The notes under the pieces were generated by a model, which was not told the DNA's origin, did no database searches, and saw nothing but the letters and a program-made list of their open reading frames with translations. Below are positions 1 to 6,520 of a stretch of 21,825 nucleotides of DNA, in pieces. Position numbers and translations under genes: made by a program. Every line of letters starts with the position of its first letter. Within the stretch, counting starts at the first letter, position 1. This DNA comes from a virus, in the IMG/VR virus record IMGVR_UViG_3300028388_001086, positions 1 to 21,825 of that record; one strand, 5' to 3'.

Positions 1-441
1 GGCCGGAAGAAGATGGTCGCGGATCGCTTCGCGAGCACGATCTTCCGTCTGTGGTTCGAGGAAGCCGTCAACAGCGGCCACATCGAGACCATGAACACCC
101 GATCCGTCCCGAATATGTATGAGGGGCTGAACATGGAGGCGTTCACGAACGCTCAGTGGATCGGTGCCGGTCGCGGCCAGATTGACGAACTCAAGGAAAC
201 CCAGGCCGCGATCCTTCGGATCAAGAGCCGCCTGTCCACCCACGAGCAAGAGATCGCTCGCATGGGCGAGGACTACCGCCCGATCTTCCGTCAGATCGCC
301 CGCGAACAGAAAGAGATGGAAGACCTGGACATCATGCCGGAGGAAGCCAACGCGATCAACGCCGCCTCGGGTGACATCCGCGAAGCTGGCGACGGCGATG
401 TGGATGAAAGCGCAGCCGAGGAAAGGAAACGCGACACATGA
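1..441 (+). CDS. Phage portal protein (lambda gpB family), C-terminal part
   Basis: This is the last 146 residues of an open frame that runs in from the left edge; the first ATG at 13 is probably internal. Portal proteins form the dodecameric ring at one head vertex through which DNA is packaged and ejected. The segment QWIGAGRGQIDELKE followed by an alternating charged helix (LRIKSRLSTHEQEIARMGEDY) matches the conserved C-terminal part of lambda-type portals, where a W-I-G-x-G-R-G motif precedes a helix with an S-T-x-E-x-E pattern. The tail is acidic (EEANAIN to ESAAEER), as is common in the family. The stop codon overlaps the next gene by ATGA at 438-441, which implies translational coupling to the protease. 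The missing 5' part lies outside the window. Function is inferred from the family motif and from its position directly before an S49 protease. Confidence 0.9.
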   Translation, partial: GRKKMVADRFASTIFRLWFEEAVNSGHIETMNTRSVPNMYEGLNMEAFTNAQWIGAGRGQIDELKETQAAILRIKSRLSTHEQEIARMGEDYRPIFRQIAREQKEMEDLDIMPEEANAINAASGDIREAGDGDVDESAAEERKRDT

Positions 442-1736
442 CCCTCCCCAAGATCGAGATGCCGTCCATCACGGCAGAACCCTTCGTCCGGCGCGTCCTG
501 GACGGCCCCGTCCTGGTGGCCGAGACCCAGGTGGCCCAGGTGGTCGCGAACCTCCAGGAGCTTGCCTCGAACGAACACTTCGCCGAGCTTACGGCCCACG
601 TCAGTTCGATGGAGAGCGATGAGGACTTCTGGGACGGCGACGGATACCGCGCTTCCCGGAGGCCCTACAACGTCCAGGACGGCGTGCTCATCATCCCCGT
701 CATGGGCACCCTGATCCATCGGTTTTCGTTCCAGATGGGCAGCACGGCCACGGGCTACGAATACATCCAGCGCGCGTTCAATCGCGGCATGGACGATCCC
801 GAGGTCGAGTCCATCGTGCTCCACATCGACTCCCCTGGCGGCCAGGCCGCAGGGAACTTCGACCTGGTCGAGCACATGGTCTCCCGCCGGGGCGAGAAAC
901 CCATCAAGGCGATGGTGGAAGACAAGGCGCTTTCGGGCGGATACTCCATCGCGACCGCAGCAGACGAAATCGTTTCGACACGATCCGGGTCCACCGGCTC
1001 CGTCGGCGTCGTCGTCATGCACGTCAACTTCGGCAAGGCCCTGTCGAACTTCGGCGTGGAGGTCAACTTCATCAAGGCCGGTGAGCGGAAGACGGACGGT
1101 AACCCGTTCGAACCGCTCTCGGATACCGCCCGCGCCCGCATCCAGGCTGGCGTGGACAAGTTCTACGGCATGTTCGTGTCCACGGTTGCAAATAACCGAG
1201 GAATGTCTGATGATGCTGTTCGCGAGACTGAGGCAGATGTCTATGATGCCGAGGAGTCGATTGAGGTAGGCTTTGCAGACCGCATCGGCGATTTTCGAAC
1301 CGAACTGGCCTCCCTGGGGGCCACCCAACCGAGAGGAATTGCGATGAGCAAGGAAAACGAAGCTCCCACCATCGACGCGGCCAAGGTCGAGTCCGATGCA
1401 CGGATCGCCGAGCGCAAGCGTTTCAGCGCCGTCATGTCGTCTGAGCACTATGCCGGGCGTGAGGCGCTGGCCGGTCATCTTCTGGAGAACTCCGAGATGA
1501 GCGCCGAACAGATCGCCGCCACGCTGGAGAAATCCCCCAAGGTCGAGGAAGCTCCGGCTCCCGAGCCCGAGGCGGGCCAGCGCAACCACTTCGCCGAGGC
1601 GATGAACAAAGCGGGCACCCCTGGCGTGGGCGCAGAGGATGATGATGCCGACGCGGGCGCGAACGCCCCGCAGGACGCATCCGCTTCCATCCTGGGCGAC
1701 TACCGGAAAGCCGGTGGCCGCGTCCGCACCCACTAA
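438..1736 (+). CDS. S49-family (SppA/ClpP-fold) head maturation protease, lambda gpC-like
   Basis: This 432-residue protein is a capsid-associated serine protease that, by family knowledge, trims scaffold and portal during prohead maturation. The core spans about residues 75-290. A strand-rich VIPVMGTLIH is followed by the oxyanion-type HIDSPGG, then ALSGGYSIATAADEI with the predicted nucleophile Ser166. AGERKTDGNPFEPLS carries the predicted general base Lys218. The Ser-to-Lys distance of 52 residues equals the one I recall for Bacillus SppA (S147/K199), supporting a Ser-Lys dyad. From about residue 300 the protein becomes a charged, Ala/Glu/Asp-rich, low-complexity scaffold-like tail with its own internal start. 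It starts in an ATGA overlap with the portal gene and lies directly before the decoration protein, as in the lambda order B-C/Nu3-D-E. Confidence 0.92.
   Translation: MTLPKIEMPSITAEPFVRRVLDGPVLVAETQVAQVVANLQELASNEHFAELTAHVSSMESDEDFWDGDGYRASRRPYNVQDGVLIIPVMGTLIHRFSFQMGSTATGYEYIQRAFNRGMDDPEVESIVLHIDSPGGQAAGNFDLVEHMVSRRGEKPIKAMVEDKALSGGYSIATAADEIVSTRSGSTGSVGVVVMHVNFGKALSNFGVEVNFIKAGERKTDGNPFEPLSDTARARIQAGVDKFYGMFVSTVANNRGMSDDAVRETEADVYDAEESIEVGFADRIGDFRTELASLGATQPRGIAMSKENEAPTIDAAKVESDARIAERKRFSAVMSSEHYAGREALAGHLLENSEMSAEQIAATLEKSPKVEEAPAPEPEAGQRNHFAEAMNKAGTPGVGAEDDDADAGANAPQDASASILGDYRKAGGRVRTH
1344..1736 (+). CDS. Nested scaffold protein (Nu3-like), in-frame internal start within the protease gene
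   Basis: An ATG at 1344 is in frame with the protease gene at its residue 303. It is preceded by a good ribosome-binding site, GAGAGGA at 1331-1337, six bases upstream. Translation from there gives 130 residues starting MSKENEAPTIDAAKVESDAR. The product is highly charged and rich in Ala and Glu, with an acidic patch near residues 95-105 (GAEDDDADAG) and a basic C-terminus (YRKAGGRVRTH). This mirrors lambda, where the Nu3 scaffold is the separately translated 3' part of gene C. Scaffolds guide capsid protein into procapsids and are then removed, usually by the protease encoded in the same frame. The start is seen in the sequence; its use in vivo is inference. Confidence 0.68.
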   Translation: MSKENEAPTIDAAKVESDARIAERKRFSAVMSSEHYAGREALAGHLLENSEMSAEQIAATLEKSPKVEEAPAPEPEAGQRNHFAEAMNKAGTPGVGAEDDDADAGANAPQDASASILGDYRKAGGRVRTH

Positions 1737-1745
1737 CGTCAGACC

Positions 1746-1755
1746 GAGGAAAGGA
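1746..1755 (+). promoter_or_regulatory. Strong ribosome-binding site of the decoration protein gene
   Basis: GAGGAAAGGA lies seven bases before the ATG at 1763. It offers two overlapping purine-rich matches to the anti-Shine-Dalgarno sequence, which fits a very abundant virion protein and fixes the start codon. Confidence 0.6.
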
Positions 1756-1762
1756 CTAACCC

Positions 1763-2170
1763 ATGACTGACATTCCGTTCGGAAACCCCGGTCGCGCAGA
1801 GGACGCCTTCGAGGCGTTCACGCAACGCGACCTTCTCCTGTCGGATACTCCGGCGTTCTTCACCGAGGACATGACTCTTGCGGCTTCGCAGACCATCGCC
1901 CTCTATGAAGTCGTCGGTGTGGACGGCTCCGGCAACGTCATCCCGGCAGATCAGGCCACCACGACTGCCATCGGCATCGCGGCTGGCGCGATCACTTCCG
2001 GGTCCGGCGAAAACCCGACCATCCAGATCATCCGGGGTGGACACTTCAACGCCGACATGCTCGTGTGGGATGCGGGCTACGACACGGACGCGAAGAAGAT
2101 CGCGGCTTTCCGTGGCGCAGACACGCCCACGCAGATCGTCATCGGCTTCAACAAGTATCACAAAGCCTAA
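1763..2170 (+). CDS. Head decoration protein (lambda gpD / HDPD family)
   Basis: This 135-residue protein probably caps the capsid surface as trimers and stabilises the expanded head, as gpD does in lambda (110 residues). The N-terminal stretch LLLSDTPAFFTEDMTLAASQT, the beta-rich middle with a G-I-A-A-G-A-I pattern (reported small-molecule status), and the stretch RGGHFNADMLVWD are typical of the HDPD family. That family often reads 'G.fn...l.wp' at the last position. No membrane segment or signal peptide is present, as expected for a soluble virion protein. The gene sits between protease/scaffold and major capsid genes, exactly the lambda D position. Its 26-base upstream gap holds a strong ribosome-binding site. 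Confidence 0.88.
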   Translation: MTDIPFGNPGRAEDAFEAFTQRDLLLSDTPAFFTEDMTLAASQTIALYEVVGVDGSGNVIPADQATTTAIGIAAGAITSGSGENPTIQIIRGGHFNADMLVWDAGYDTDAKKIAAFRGADTPTQIVIGFNKYHKA

Positions 2171-2182
2171 GCTGCGTGATCT

Positions 2183-2194
2183 GAGAGAAAGGAA
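2183..2194 (+). promoter_or_regulatory. Strong translation leader of the major capsid gene
   Basis: GAGAGAAAGGAA lies just before the ATG at 2201, with AAAGGA at 2188-2193 spaced seven bases from it. The identical 12 bases recur at 5183-5194 in front of the major tail tube gene, the other very abundant virion protein. This suggests a shared high-output translation signal. Confidence 0.6.
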
Positions 2195-2200
2195 AAACAG

Positions 2201-3176
2201 ATGACGATCACTCGCACTGTCTACAACACCGAAGAACTTCTCGGTGTCTATCGCGATCTTGAGCCCAGCCAGGAGTTTTGGCTGTCGTTCTTCCCCGGCA
2301 TGTTCACGTCGGAGAGCGAACGGATCGAATGGTCCAAGATCACCGACTACCGCCACCTGGCCCCGCTCGTGCTTCCGACGGCCCAGGGTCGCCCGACCTT
2401 CAAGGCCGAAGAAGATATGTATTCGGTCAAGCCGGGCTACCTCAAGCCGAAGGATGCCGTCCAGGCCGCCGCGATGCTCACCCGTCGCGCTGGTCTCGGC
2501 GAGATCGGCCAGGCCCAGCCCCTTTCGCCGCAGGGCCGCTACAACGCGACCGTCGCGGCGATCCTCCAGAAGCATCGTTCGGACATCGAGCGGCGCTGGG
2601 AGTGGATGGCCGCCCAGGCGATCCTCTACGGCACGATCACCCTCGAAGACGACGGCTACCCCGCCGCCACGGTGGACTTCCGCCGGGATGCTGGGCAGAC
2701 CGTGGTCCTCACGGGCGCGAACGCCTGGGGCCAGGCGGGCGTCTCCATTGTCGATCTGATCGACGGCTGGAACGACACGATGGCGGACGCCAAGTTCGGC
2801 GGCCCGGCCACCGATGCCATCATGGGCACGACCGCCTGGTCCGTGTTCAAGGCGGACGCGGAAGTGCAGAAGCTCCTGGAAGCGGACATCCGCAACACCA
2901 GCGGCACGTCCCTGGACCTCGGCGTCGGCAACGGCGACAAGGTGCAATACAAGGGCAACCTGTCGCGGAACCTCCGTCATGGTCGGCCAGGCGGTTCGGG
3001 GCGTGAAAGCGTTTGGTGCGATCCTGGACACCCGTGCGAGCTTCCAGCCGCTTCCGATCTTCCCGAAGATGTGGGAAGAGAACGATCCGTCGGCGACGAT
3101 GCTGATGACCCAGAGCGCGCCGCTCATGGTCCCGGTGAACCCGAACAACACGTTCCGGGCTCGCGTGGTCGAGTAA
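2201..3176 (+). pseudogene. Major capsid protein gene (lambda gpE-like, HK97 fold), reading frame broken near 2960-2975
   Basis: The capsid shell protein starts at 2201 and reads well for about 255 residues, including FWLSFFPGMFTSESERIEW, LVLPTAQGRPTFKAEE, a pleated E-loop-like region and LLEADIRNTSGTSLDLGVGN. After VQYKGNLS (about 2965) this frame becomes Arg/Gly/Pro-rich noise. The typical gpE C-terminus continues in the +1 frame: GTSVMVGQAVRGVKAFGAIL, then FPKMWEENDPSATMLMTQSA and PLMVPVNPNNTFRARVVE, ending at 3176. Homologues carry roughly 20-25 more residues at the junction (the segment ending in a 'FLPDGTVVL'-like strand). A short deletion whose length is not a multiple of three therefore explains both the frame change and the reduced joined length of about 324 residues (lambda gpE is 341). 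It may be a true lesion of a defective prophage or an assembly error. The neighbours are intact. Confidence 0.85.
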
Positions 3177-3184
3177 TCGGCATA

Positions 3185-3208
3185 GGAGGGGGCTTCGCGG
3201 CCCCCTCC
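3185..3208 (+). terminator. GC-rich hairpin after the major capsid gene
   Basis: GGAGGGGGC at 3185-3193 pairs perfectly with GCCCCCTCC at 3200-3208 around a six-base loop (ttcgcg), nine bases after the capsid stop. Only a weak pyrimidine tract (ctctttccc) follows. It may act as a partial intrinsic terminator or an mRNA-stabilising 3' end rather than a full stop, since the next gene in the same direction must still be expressed. Confidence 0.6.
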
Positions 3209-3257
3209 ACTCTTTCCCGCAAGACTTCATCGCAACCCCCCTCTGGAGGAAAAGAAC

Positions 3258-3632
3258 ATGGCAAAAATGGAACTCATCGCGATCAATCGCATCGGCATCG
3301 GAAAGCCGGACAAGAACGGCCAGATCGGCTACGTCCAGCCCGGCGAACGGTTCGAGATCGAGGAAGAAACCGGCAAGAACCTGGTCGCGGCCAAGGCGGC
3401 TCGCGTGCCGCAGACCGAAGGCCCGAAGAAGGCCGACACCACGTCGCCCGAAGAACTGGAGCGTCTGTCGCTCCTGGAGGAAGCCAAGGCCGAAGGTGTC
3501 AAGGGCCTCCGCGCCAACTCCAGCACCGAGACCATCAAGTCGAAGCTGGAAGAACACCGCGCCGCGCAGACCAAGGACGGCGACGGTGACGGCAAGGCCG
3601 ACGACGGCACCGACCAGGAAGACCTGGTGTAA
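3258..3632 (+). CDS. Small head/neck protein at the lambda FI position, with HeH-like helical domain
   Basis: This 124-residue protein has a beta-rich N-terminal half (MELIAINRIGIGKP, then GYVQPGERFEIEEETGKNLV), a pattern often seen in small phage proteins encoded right after the capsid gene. Residues about 68-100 (LEEAKAEGVKGLRANSSTET, then IKSKLEEH) resemble the helix-extension-helix (HeH/SAP-like) fold. The C-terminus is very acidic (DGDGDGKADDGTDQEDLV). Position after the capsid gene corresponds to lambda FI, a packaging accessory protein, but I see no clear homology to gpFI and the role is inferred only from place. The start is fixed by GGAGGA at 3245-3250, seven bases upstream. The stop overlaps the next start (TAATG at 3630-3634), so the two are probably translationally coupled. 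Confidence 0.62.
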   Translation: MAKMELIAINRIGIGKPDKNGQIGYVQPGERFEIEEETGKNLVAAKAARVPQTEGPKKADTTSPEELERLSLLEEAKAEGVKGLRANSSTETIKSKLEEHRAAQTKDGDGDGKADDGTDQEDLV

Positions 3633-4003
3633 TGTCGCTTCGCGCGATCAAAGACACGGCCAGGGCTCGGCTCCATTCCCGGATGAGGGTCGAGACCCTG
3701 TGCTATGCGGACGGTCCTTCGGGGCCGTCCTCTACTGTCTTTGTCCGCGTGAACTCGAAGGATGAGGCTGTGGGCGATCTCGCCGGGACTTCCCTGGCAT
3801 ATGCCGAGCGCATGGAGACCGTCCCCAAGCTCATCTTCCTGGCGGACGAACACGTCCCCCAACGGAACAACGTCTACATGGTGACGGCCTACGAGGGCTA
3901 TCGCGTGGACCACATCGAACCCCGAGATGGGATCACGATCACGGCCAATGCGACCCGCCTGAGTTCTCAGGAAGTCGGAGACTTCGCACCACCGGGGGCT
4001 TGA
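3632..4003 (+). CDS. Head-tail joining protein (gpFII-like)
   Basis: This 123-residue protein probably sits at the neck, where the filled head meets the tail. Several stretches recall gpFII-type head-tail joining proteins of proteobacterial phages: the N-terminal helix RAIKDTARARLHSRM, the beta segments VFVRVNSKDEAVGDLAG and VPKLIFLADEH, and the late strand GYRVDHIEPRDGITITANATRLS. In those proteins a '.G..Y.vd.v.p.dg.ti.a.v.rl' ending is common. It starts in a TAATG overlap with the upstream gene and is followed by the Z-like gene, matching lambda FI-FII-Z. The C-terminus ends in a flexible FAPPGA tail. The family call rests on pattern memory and gene order, not on an alignment. Confidence 0.62.
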   Translation: MSLRAIKDTARARLHSRMRVETLCYADGPSGPSSTVFVRVNSKDEAVGDLAGTSLAYAERMETVPKLIFLADEHVPQRNNVYMVTAYEGYRVDHIEPRDGITITANATRLSSQEVGDFAPPGA

Positions 4004-4005
4004 GC

Positions 4006-4620
4006 ATGACGCAATTCGCAGTCGCCGTAGAGGGGCTTGAGACCTTCCGAGATGTCCAGGAGCTAGGCTCCAAGACCAAGATGGCCGCAGTCCAGGCGAT
4101 CAACAAGATCGCCCGCGACACGCGCGTAGACGCGGCCAGGATGATCGGCGAACAGATCAACCTCCCGAAGCGTATGCTCGGCCCGGCAGCAGGCAACCTC
4201 ACTGTCTCGAAGAAGGCCCAGCGGGCGAGCCTGGAGGCGCGCATCCAGGCGCGCGGCAGGCCGACCTCCCTGGCCCGCTTCTCCAAGGGCTCCCCAGGCA
4301 AGGCAGGCGTCCAGGTGGAGGTCAAGCCGGGCCAGGCGCGCTTCATGCGCCGCGCCTTCCTGATCCGGTTGCCGCAGGGCTCCGCGCTCACCGAGACCAG
4401 GTTCAACCTGGGCTTGGCGATCCGACTCCGGCCAGGCGAGCGGCTGGACAACAAGACGAAACAGGTCCAGCTTTCGAAGGGCCTCTATCTGCTATACGGA
4501 CCCTCGATCCAGCAGATATTCCTCGACAACCAGGGCAAGGGTGTCGCCGACGATCTGGCGGACCCGACCGCCGACGCTCTGGAGCAAGAAATCATTCGGC
4601 TATTGGGGCTCCGCAAATGA
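4006..4620 (+). CDS. Minor tail / tail completion protein (lambda gpZ-like)
   Basis: This protein of 204 residues (lambda gpZ has 192) probably completes the head-proximal end of the tail. It has an N-terminal strand (FAVAVEGLETF) and a long helix with MAAVQAINKIARDTRVDAAR, where the 'A.n...r..r..a...i' pattern is typical of Z and HK97-gp10-like neck proteins. A basic middle (ARGRPTSLARFSKGSPGKAG) and a GPSIQQIF motif near the end follow; the GPS motif recurs in gpZ relatives. I chose ATG at 4006 because GGGGG at 3994-3998 is correctly spaced from it. A TTG at 4000, overlapping the preceding stop, would add two residues but lacks a well-placed binding site. It overlaps the next gene by ATGA at 4617. 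Confidence 0.72.
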   Translation: MTQFAVAVEGLETFRDVQELGSKTKMAAVQAINKIARDTRVDAARMIGEQINLPKRMLGPAAGNLTVSKKAQRASLEARIQARGRPTSLARFSKGSPGKAGVQVEVKPGQARFMRRAFLIRLPQGSALTETRFNLGLAIRLRPGERLDNKTKQVQLSKGLYLLYGPSIQQIFLDNQGKGVADDLADPTADALEQEIIRLLGLRK

Positions 4621-5177
4621 CCTTAACCTCTCCGCTCAATGACGCCATCTTCCCGCTCGCGCCGGTTGCCCCGCCCGACCCTTTCCGGCTCCGCGTGCAG
4701 AAGGCGTTGTCCGCAGCTTTCGGCCAGATCACCGTGGCGAACGGTTTCCGTTCCGAGATCGGCCCAGGCTCCGTGTATCGAGGTCGCACCATGTTCGGTG
4801 ACGGCGATCCGATCCCGATGATCTCGATGCTGGAGGAACCCGTCGCCCCTGAGTCCGACCTGTCCGGTGAAGCCGGTGTGGGCGGCTCGGGCAACTATGT
4901 TCTCATGGTCCAGGGCTTTTGCCAGGACGATAAGGACAACCCGACCGACCCTGCCCACGTCCTCTTGGCCGACGTGAAAAGGCGGCTGGTTGAAATCAAG
5001 CAAGATGAATGGCGAGACGATAGGGTCTTCCGTTTTGGCCCGAAAGCGAATACTGTTCTAGGTGTTTCGTGGGACGGCGGCGTGGTTCGACCAGCAGATG
5101 AGGTTAGCGCCGTCGCCTACTTCTGGCTCCGCGTGACCCTCGAACTGGCCGAGGACCACACAAAACCGTTCGAATGA
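4617..5177 (+). CDS. Tail terminator protein (lambda gpU-like)
   Basis: This 186-residue protein probably caps the growing tail tube and fixes its length, judged mainly from its place between the Z-like gene and the tube gene. The sequence shows a helix (DPFRLRVQKALSAAFGQITV), a region ending PMISMLEEP, and then the strand NYVLMVQGFCQDDKDNPTDP followed by the helix AHVLLADVKRRLVEI. This strand-plus-helix arrangement with the 'P.d.ah.l..dv...l' pattern is usual in phage tail terminators. The late strand VAYFWLRVTLEL closes the fold. It is longer than lambda gpU (131 residues). Start and stop neighbours are an ATGA overlap upstream and a 24-base gap downstream that holds a strong ribosome-binding site for the tube gene. 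Confidence 0.7.
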   Translation: MTLTSPLNDAIFPLAPVAPPDPFRLRVQKALSAAFGQITVANGFRSEIGPGSVYRGRTMFGDGDPIPMISMLEEPVAPESDLSGEAGVGGSGNYVLMVQGFCQDDKDNPTDPAHVLLADVKRRLVEIKQDEWRDDRVFRFGPKANTVLGVSWDGGVVRPADEVSAVAYFWLRVTLELAEDHTKPFE

Positions 5178-5182
5178 ACACC

Positions 5183-5194
5183 GAGAGAAAGGAA
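5183..5194 (+). promoter_or_regulatory. Strong translation leader of the tail tube gene
   Basis: GAGAGAAAGGAA precedes the ATG at 5202; AAAGGA at 5188-5193 is spaced eight bases from it. It is identical over 12 bases to the leader of the capsid gene at 2183-2194. Confidence 0.6.
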
Positions 5195-5201
5195 CTGAAA
5201 T

Positions 5202-5990
5202 ATGTCACTCGTATCCAACCGGACCCCGGAATACGTCCTCGGACGCGGCAAGGTCTACTTTGCTTCGTTCACGTCGGGGCAGACCCCCGGCCCCTTCCGC
5301 TACATGGGCAACACGCCTGAGTTCAACCTGACCATCGAGTCCGAGACGCTGGACCACTTCTCCAGCGACGAAGGCATCCGCGAGAAGGATGACTCGGTGG
5401 CGCTGGAAGTCACCCGCTCGGGCTCCCTGATCTGTGACGACATCAACGCCGACAACGTGGCGCTCTTCTTCTTCGGCTCGACCCAGGTGCTCTCCACTGT
5501 GGCCGCTCCGGGGCAGTCCGAGAACTTCGCTGGTGCGAACCAGGGCGATGTCTTCCAGCTTGGCCTGACGACCGGAAACCGTATCGGGACGCGCGGCATT
5601 TCCAGCTTCACCGTCAACGGCACGGGCGGCACGCCGACCTATGTCGAAGGCACCGACTACTCGGTGGACCTGGATCGCGGCATGTTCTCGATCCTCGAAG
5701 GCGGTGGCATCCCCGACGGCACGGACATCGAGACCAGCTTCGACATCGAGGCGTCCGACCAGACCCAGGTGCTCTCCGGCTCCGAGCCCGTGGAAGGCGC
5801 GATGCGTCTTCTGGAGAACAACCCCAAGGGTTCGGATCGCGACATCTTCTTGCCCTACGTCAAGATCACCCCGAACGGCGACCTCGCCATCAAGGGCGAC
5901 GAATGGCGTCAGATTCCCTTCACCATCGAAGCTCTCAAGCCTTCGTCCGGCGAAGCGATCTACATCAACGGCAAGCCGGTTTACTCGTAA
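5202..5990 (+). CDS. Major tail tube protein (gpV-like)
   Basis: This 262-residue protein should polymerise as stacked hexameric rings to form the tail tube. Diagnostic stretches are the N-terminal LGRGKVYFA, then YMGNTPEFNLTIESETLDHF and SSDEGIREKDDSV, and late in the protein LENNPKGSDRDIFLPYVKIT, followed by PNGDLAIKGDEWRQIPFTIE. From memory, many proteobacterial siphophage tube proteins share the order 'GN.p.l.l..e.e.ldHySsdeGi..kd' then 'a.NP.G..rd...P.v...p.Ge.alkGdeW'. A glycine-rich hairpin near residues 130-165 matches the tube-inner-strand region. Lambda gpV is 246 residues. The strong leader upstream and the hairpin downstream fit very high expression. It is immediately followed by the tail chaperone genes, as expected. 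Confidence 0.88.
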   Translation: MSLVSNRTPEYVLGRGKVYFASFTSGQTPGPFRYMGNTPEFNLTIESETLDHFSSDEGIREKDDSVALEVTRSGSLICDDINADNVALFFFGSTQVLSTVAAPGQSENFAGANQGDVFQLGLTTGNRIGTRGISSFTVNGTGGTPTYVEGTDYSVDLDRGMFSILEGGGIPDGTDIETSFDIEASDQTQVLSGSEPVEGAMRLLENNPKGSDRDIFLPYVKITPNGDLAIKGDEWRQIPFTIEALKPSSGEAIYINGKPVYS

Positions 5991-6003
5991 GCCGAACCGT
6001 TTC

Positions 6004-6032
6004 GGGAGGGGGCCACTAGTCGGCCCCTTCTC
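6004..6032 (+). terminator. Hairpin after the tail tube gene
   Basis: An 11-pair stem (6004-6014 with 6022-6032, two G-U pairs) closes a seven-base loop (actagtc), 14 bases after the tube stop. No T-tract follows. It is therefore more likely an RNA-stabilising or attenuating structure than a complete terminator, and it mirrors the hairpin after the capsid gene. Confidence 0.55.
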
Positions 6033-6070
6033 ACCCCTGGACCCCGCAAACACATATCTGGAGAACGCAC

Positions 6071-6520
6071 ATGGGCAAGCTGTCCACATTCACACCTGTC
6101 ACCGAGGAAGTCGAGGTCTCTGGCAACCAGACGATCACGCTACGCGGCCTGTCGGTCAACGACCTGGGCGGCATCCTCCACGAGAACGCATCCACCCTCG
6201 ACAAGCTCTACAAGGACCACATCCTTAACGAAGGCGAAGAAGTGCCGGACATGGATGTCCTGATCCGTGCGCTTATGACCGAGGCCCCCCAGGCCGTCGG
6301 TTCGATCATCGCCCACGCGAACGATGAGCCGGAGATGGCCGATGTCGTCATGCAGATGTCCGGCATGGACCAGATCAAGATGCTCCTGACTGTCGGTCGC
6401 CTCACCTTCCATAGCGAGGAAGAATTGGGAAACGTAGTGACGGCTCTGATCCAAGGGATGAGGGCCGTGACCCAAACGATGACCCGGTTCCAAGACGCGG
6501 ATACGCTCCCCCCAGCCTGA
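6071..6520 (+). CDS. Tail assembly chaperone (gpG-like)
   Basis: This protein of 149 residues (lambda gpG has 140) is placed between tube and tape measure genes. By family knowledge it coats the tape measure protein before tube polymerisation and is absent from the finished virion. The sequence begins with a strand (TPVTEEVEVSGNQTITLRGL) and continues as helices rich in Asp, Glu and Met (MDVLIRALMTEAPQAVGSII, MADVVMQMSGMDQIKMLLTV), typical of these small acidic chaperones. GGAG at 6060-6063 fixes the start. The last codons read ctc-ccc-cca-gcc-tga. The six-C run just before the stop is a good place for ribosomes to slip into the -1 frame, which stays open for 80 more codons. Confidence 0.78.
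   Translation: MGKLSTFTPVTEEVEVSGNQTITLRGLSVNDLGGILHENASTLDKLYKDHILNEGEEVPDMDVLIRALMTEAPQAVGSIIAHANDEPEMADVVMQMSGMDQIKMLLTVGRLTFHSEEELGNVVTALIQGMRAVTQTMTRFQDADTLPPA
6508..6514 (+). other. Likely programmed -1 ribosomal frameshift site of the G / G-T pair
   Basis: The heptamer C-CCC-CCA fits the X-XXY-YYZ slippery pattern relative to the upstream frame and lies four bases before the stop of the G-like gene (6518-6520). Slipping back one base continues through SLRAWLWEYRKLVSLVMAHG to the stop at 6754-6756, giving a 228-residue fusion. The same gene arrangement is frameshift-controlled in lambda and many other tailed phages. Confidence 0.72.

Noticed and set aside
291-1733. Long minus-strand open frame of 480 residues opposite the protease gene
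   Set aside because: It mirrors the codon pattern of the GC-rich protease gene, has no recognisable domain and lies fully antisense to a convincing gene.
1739-3151. Minus-strand open frame of 470 residues opposite decoration and capsid genes
   Set aside because: Composition is His/Arg/Val-rich shadow sequence, there is no motif, and it is wholly antisense to two recognised head genes.
3185-3208. Full intrinsic terminator splitting the operon
   Set aside because: The stem is strong but the following tract has few Ts, and downstream genes in the same direction have no obvious promoter, so only partial termination or RNA stabilisation is proposed.
2201-3589. One 462-residue open frame through the capsid gene, the hairpin and most of the next gene
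   Set aside because: After about 2965 the frame encodes Arg/Gly/Pro-rich sequence with no family resemblance, while the +1 frame carries the true capsid C-terminus up to 3176 and a well-initiated separate gene starts at 3258.
4000-4005. TTG start overlapping the FII-like stop for the Z-like gene
   Set aside because: The GGGGG ribosome-binding site is one base from TTG but seven from ATG at 4006, so the ATG is the better start.
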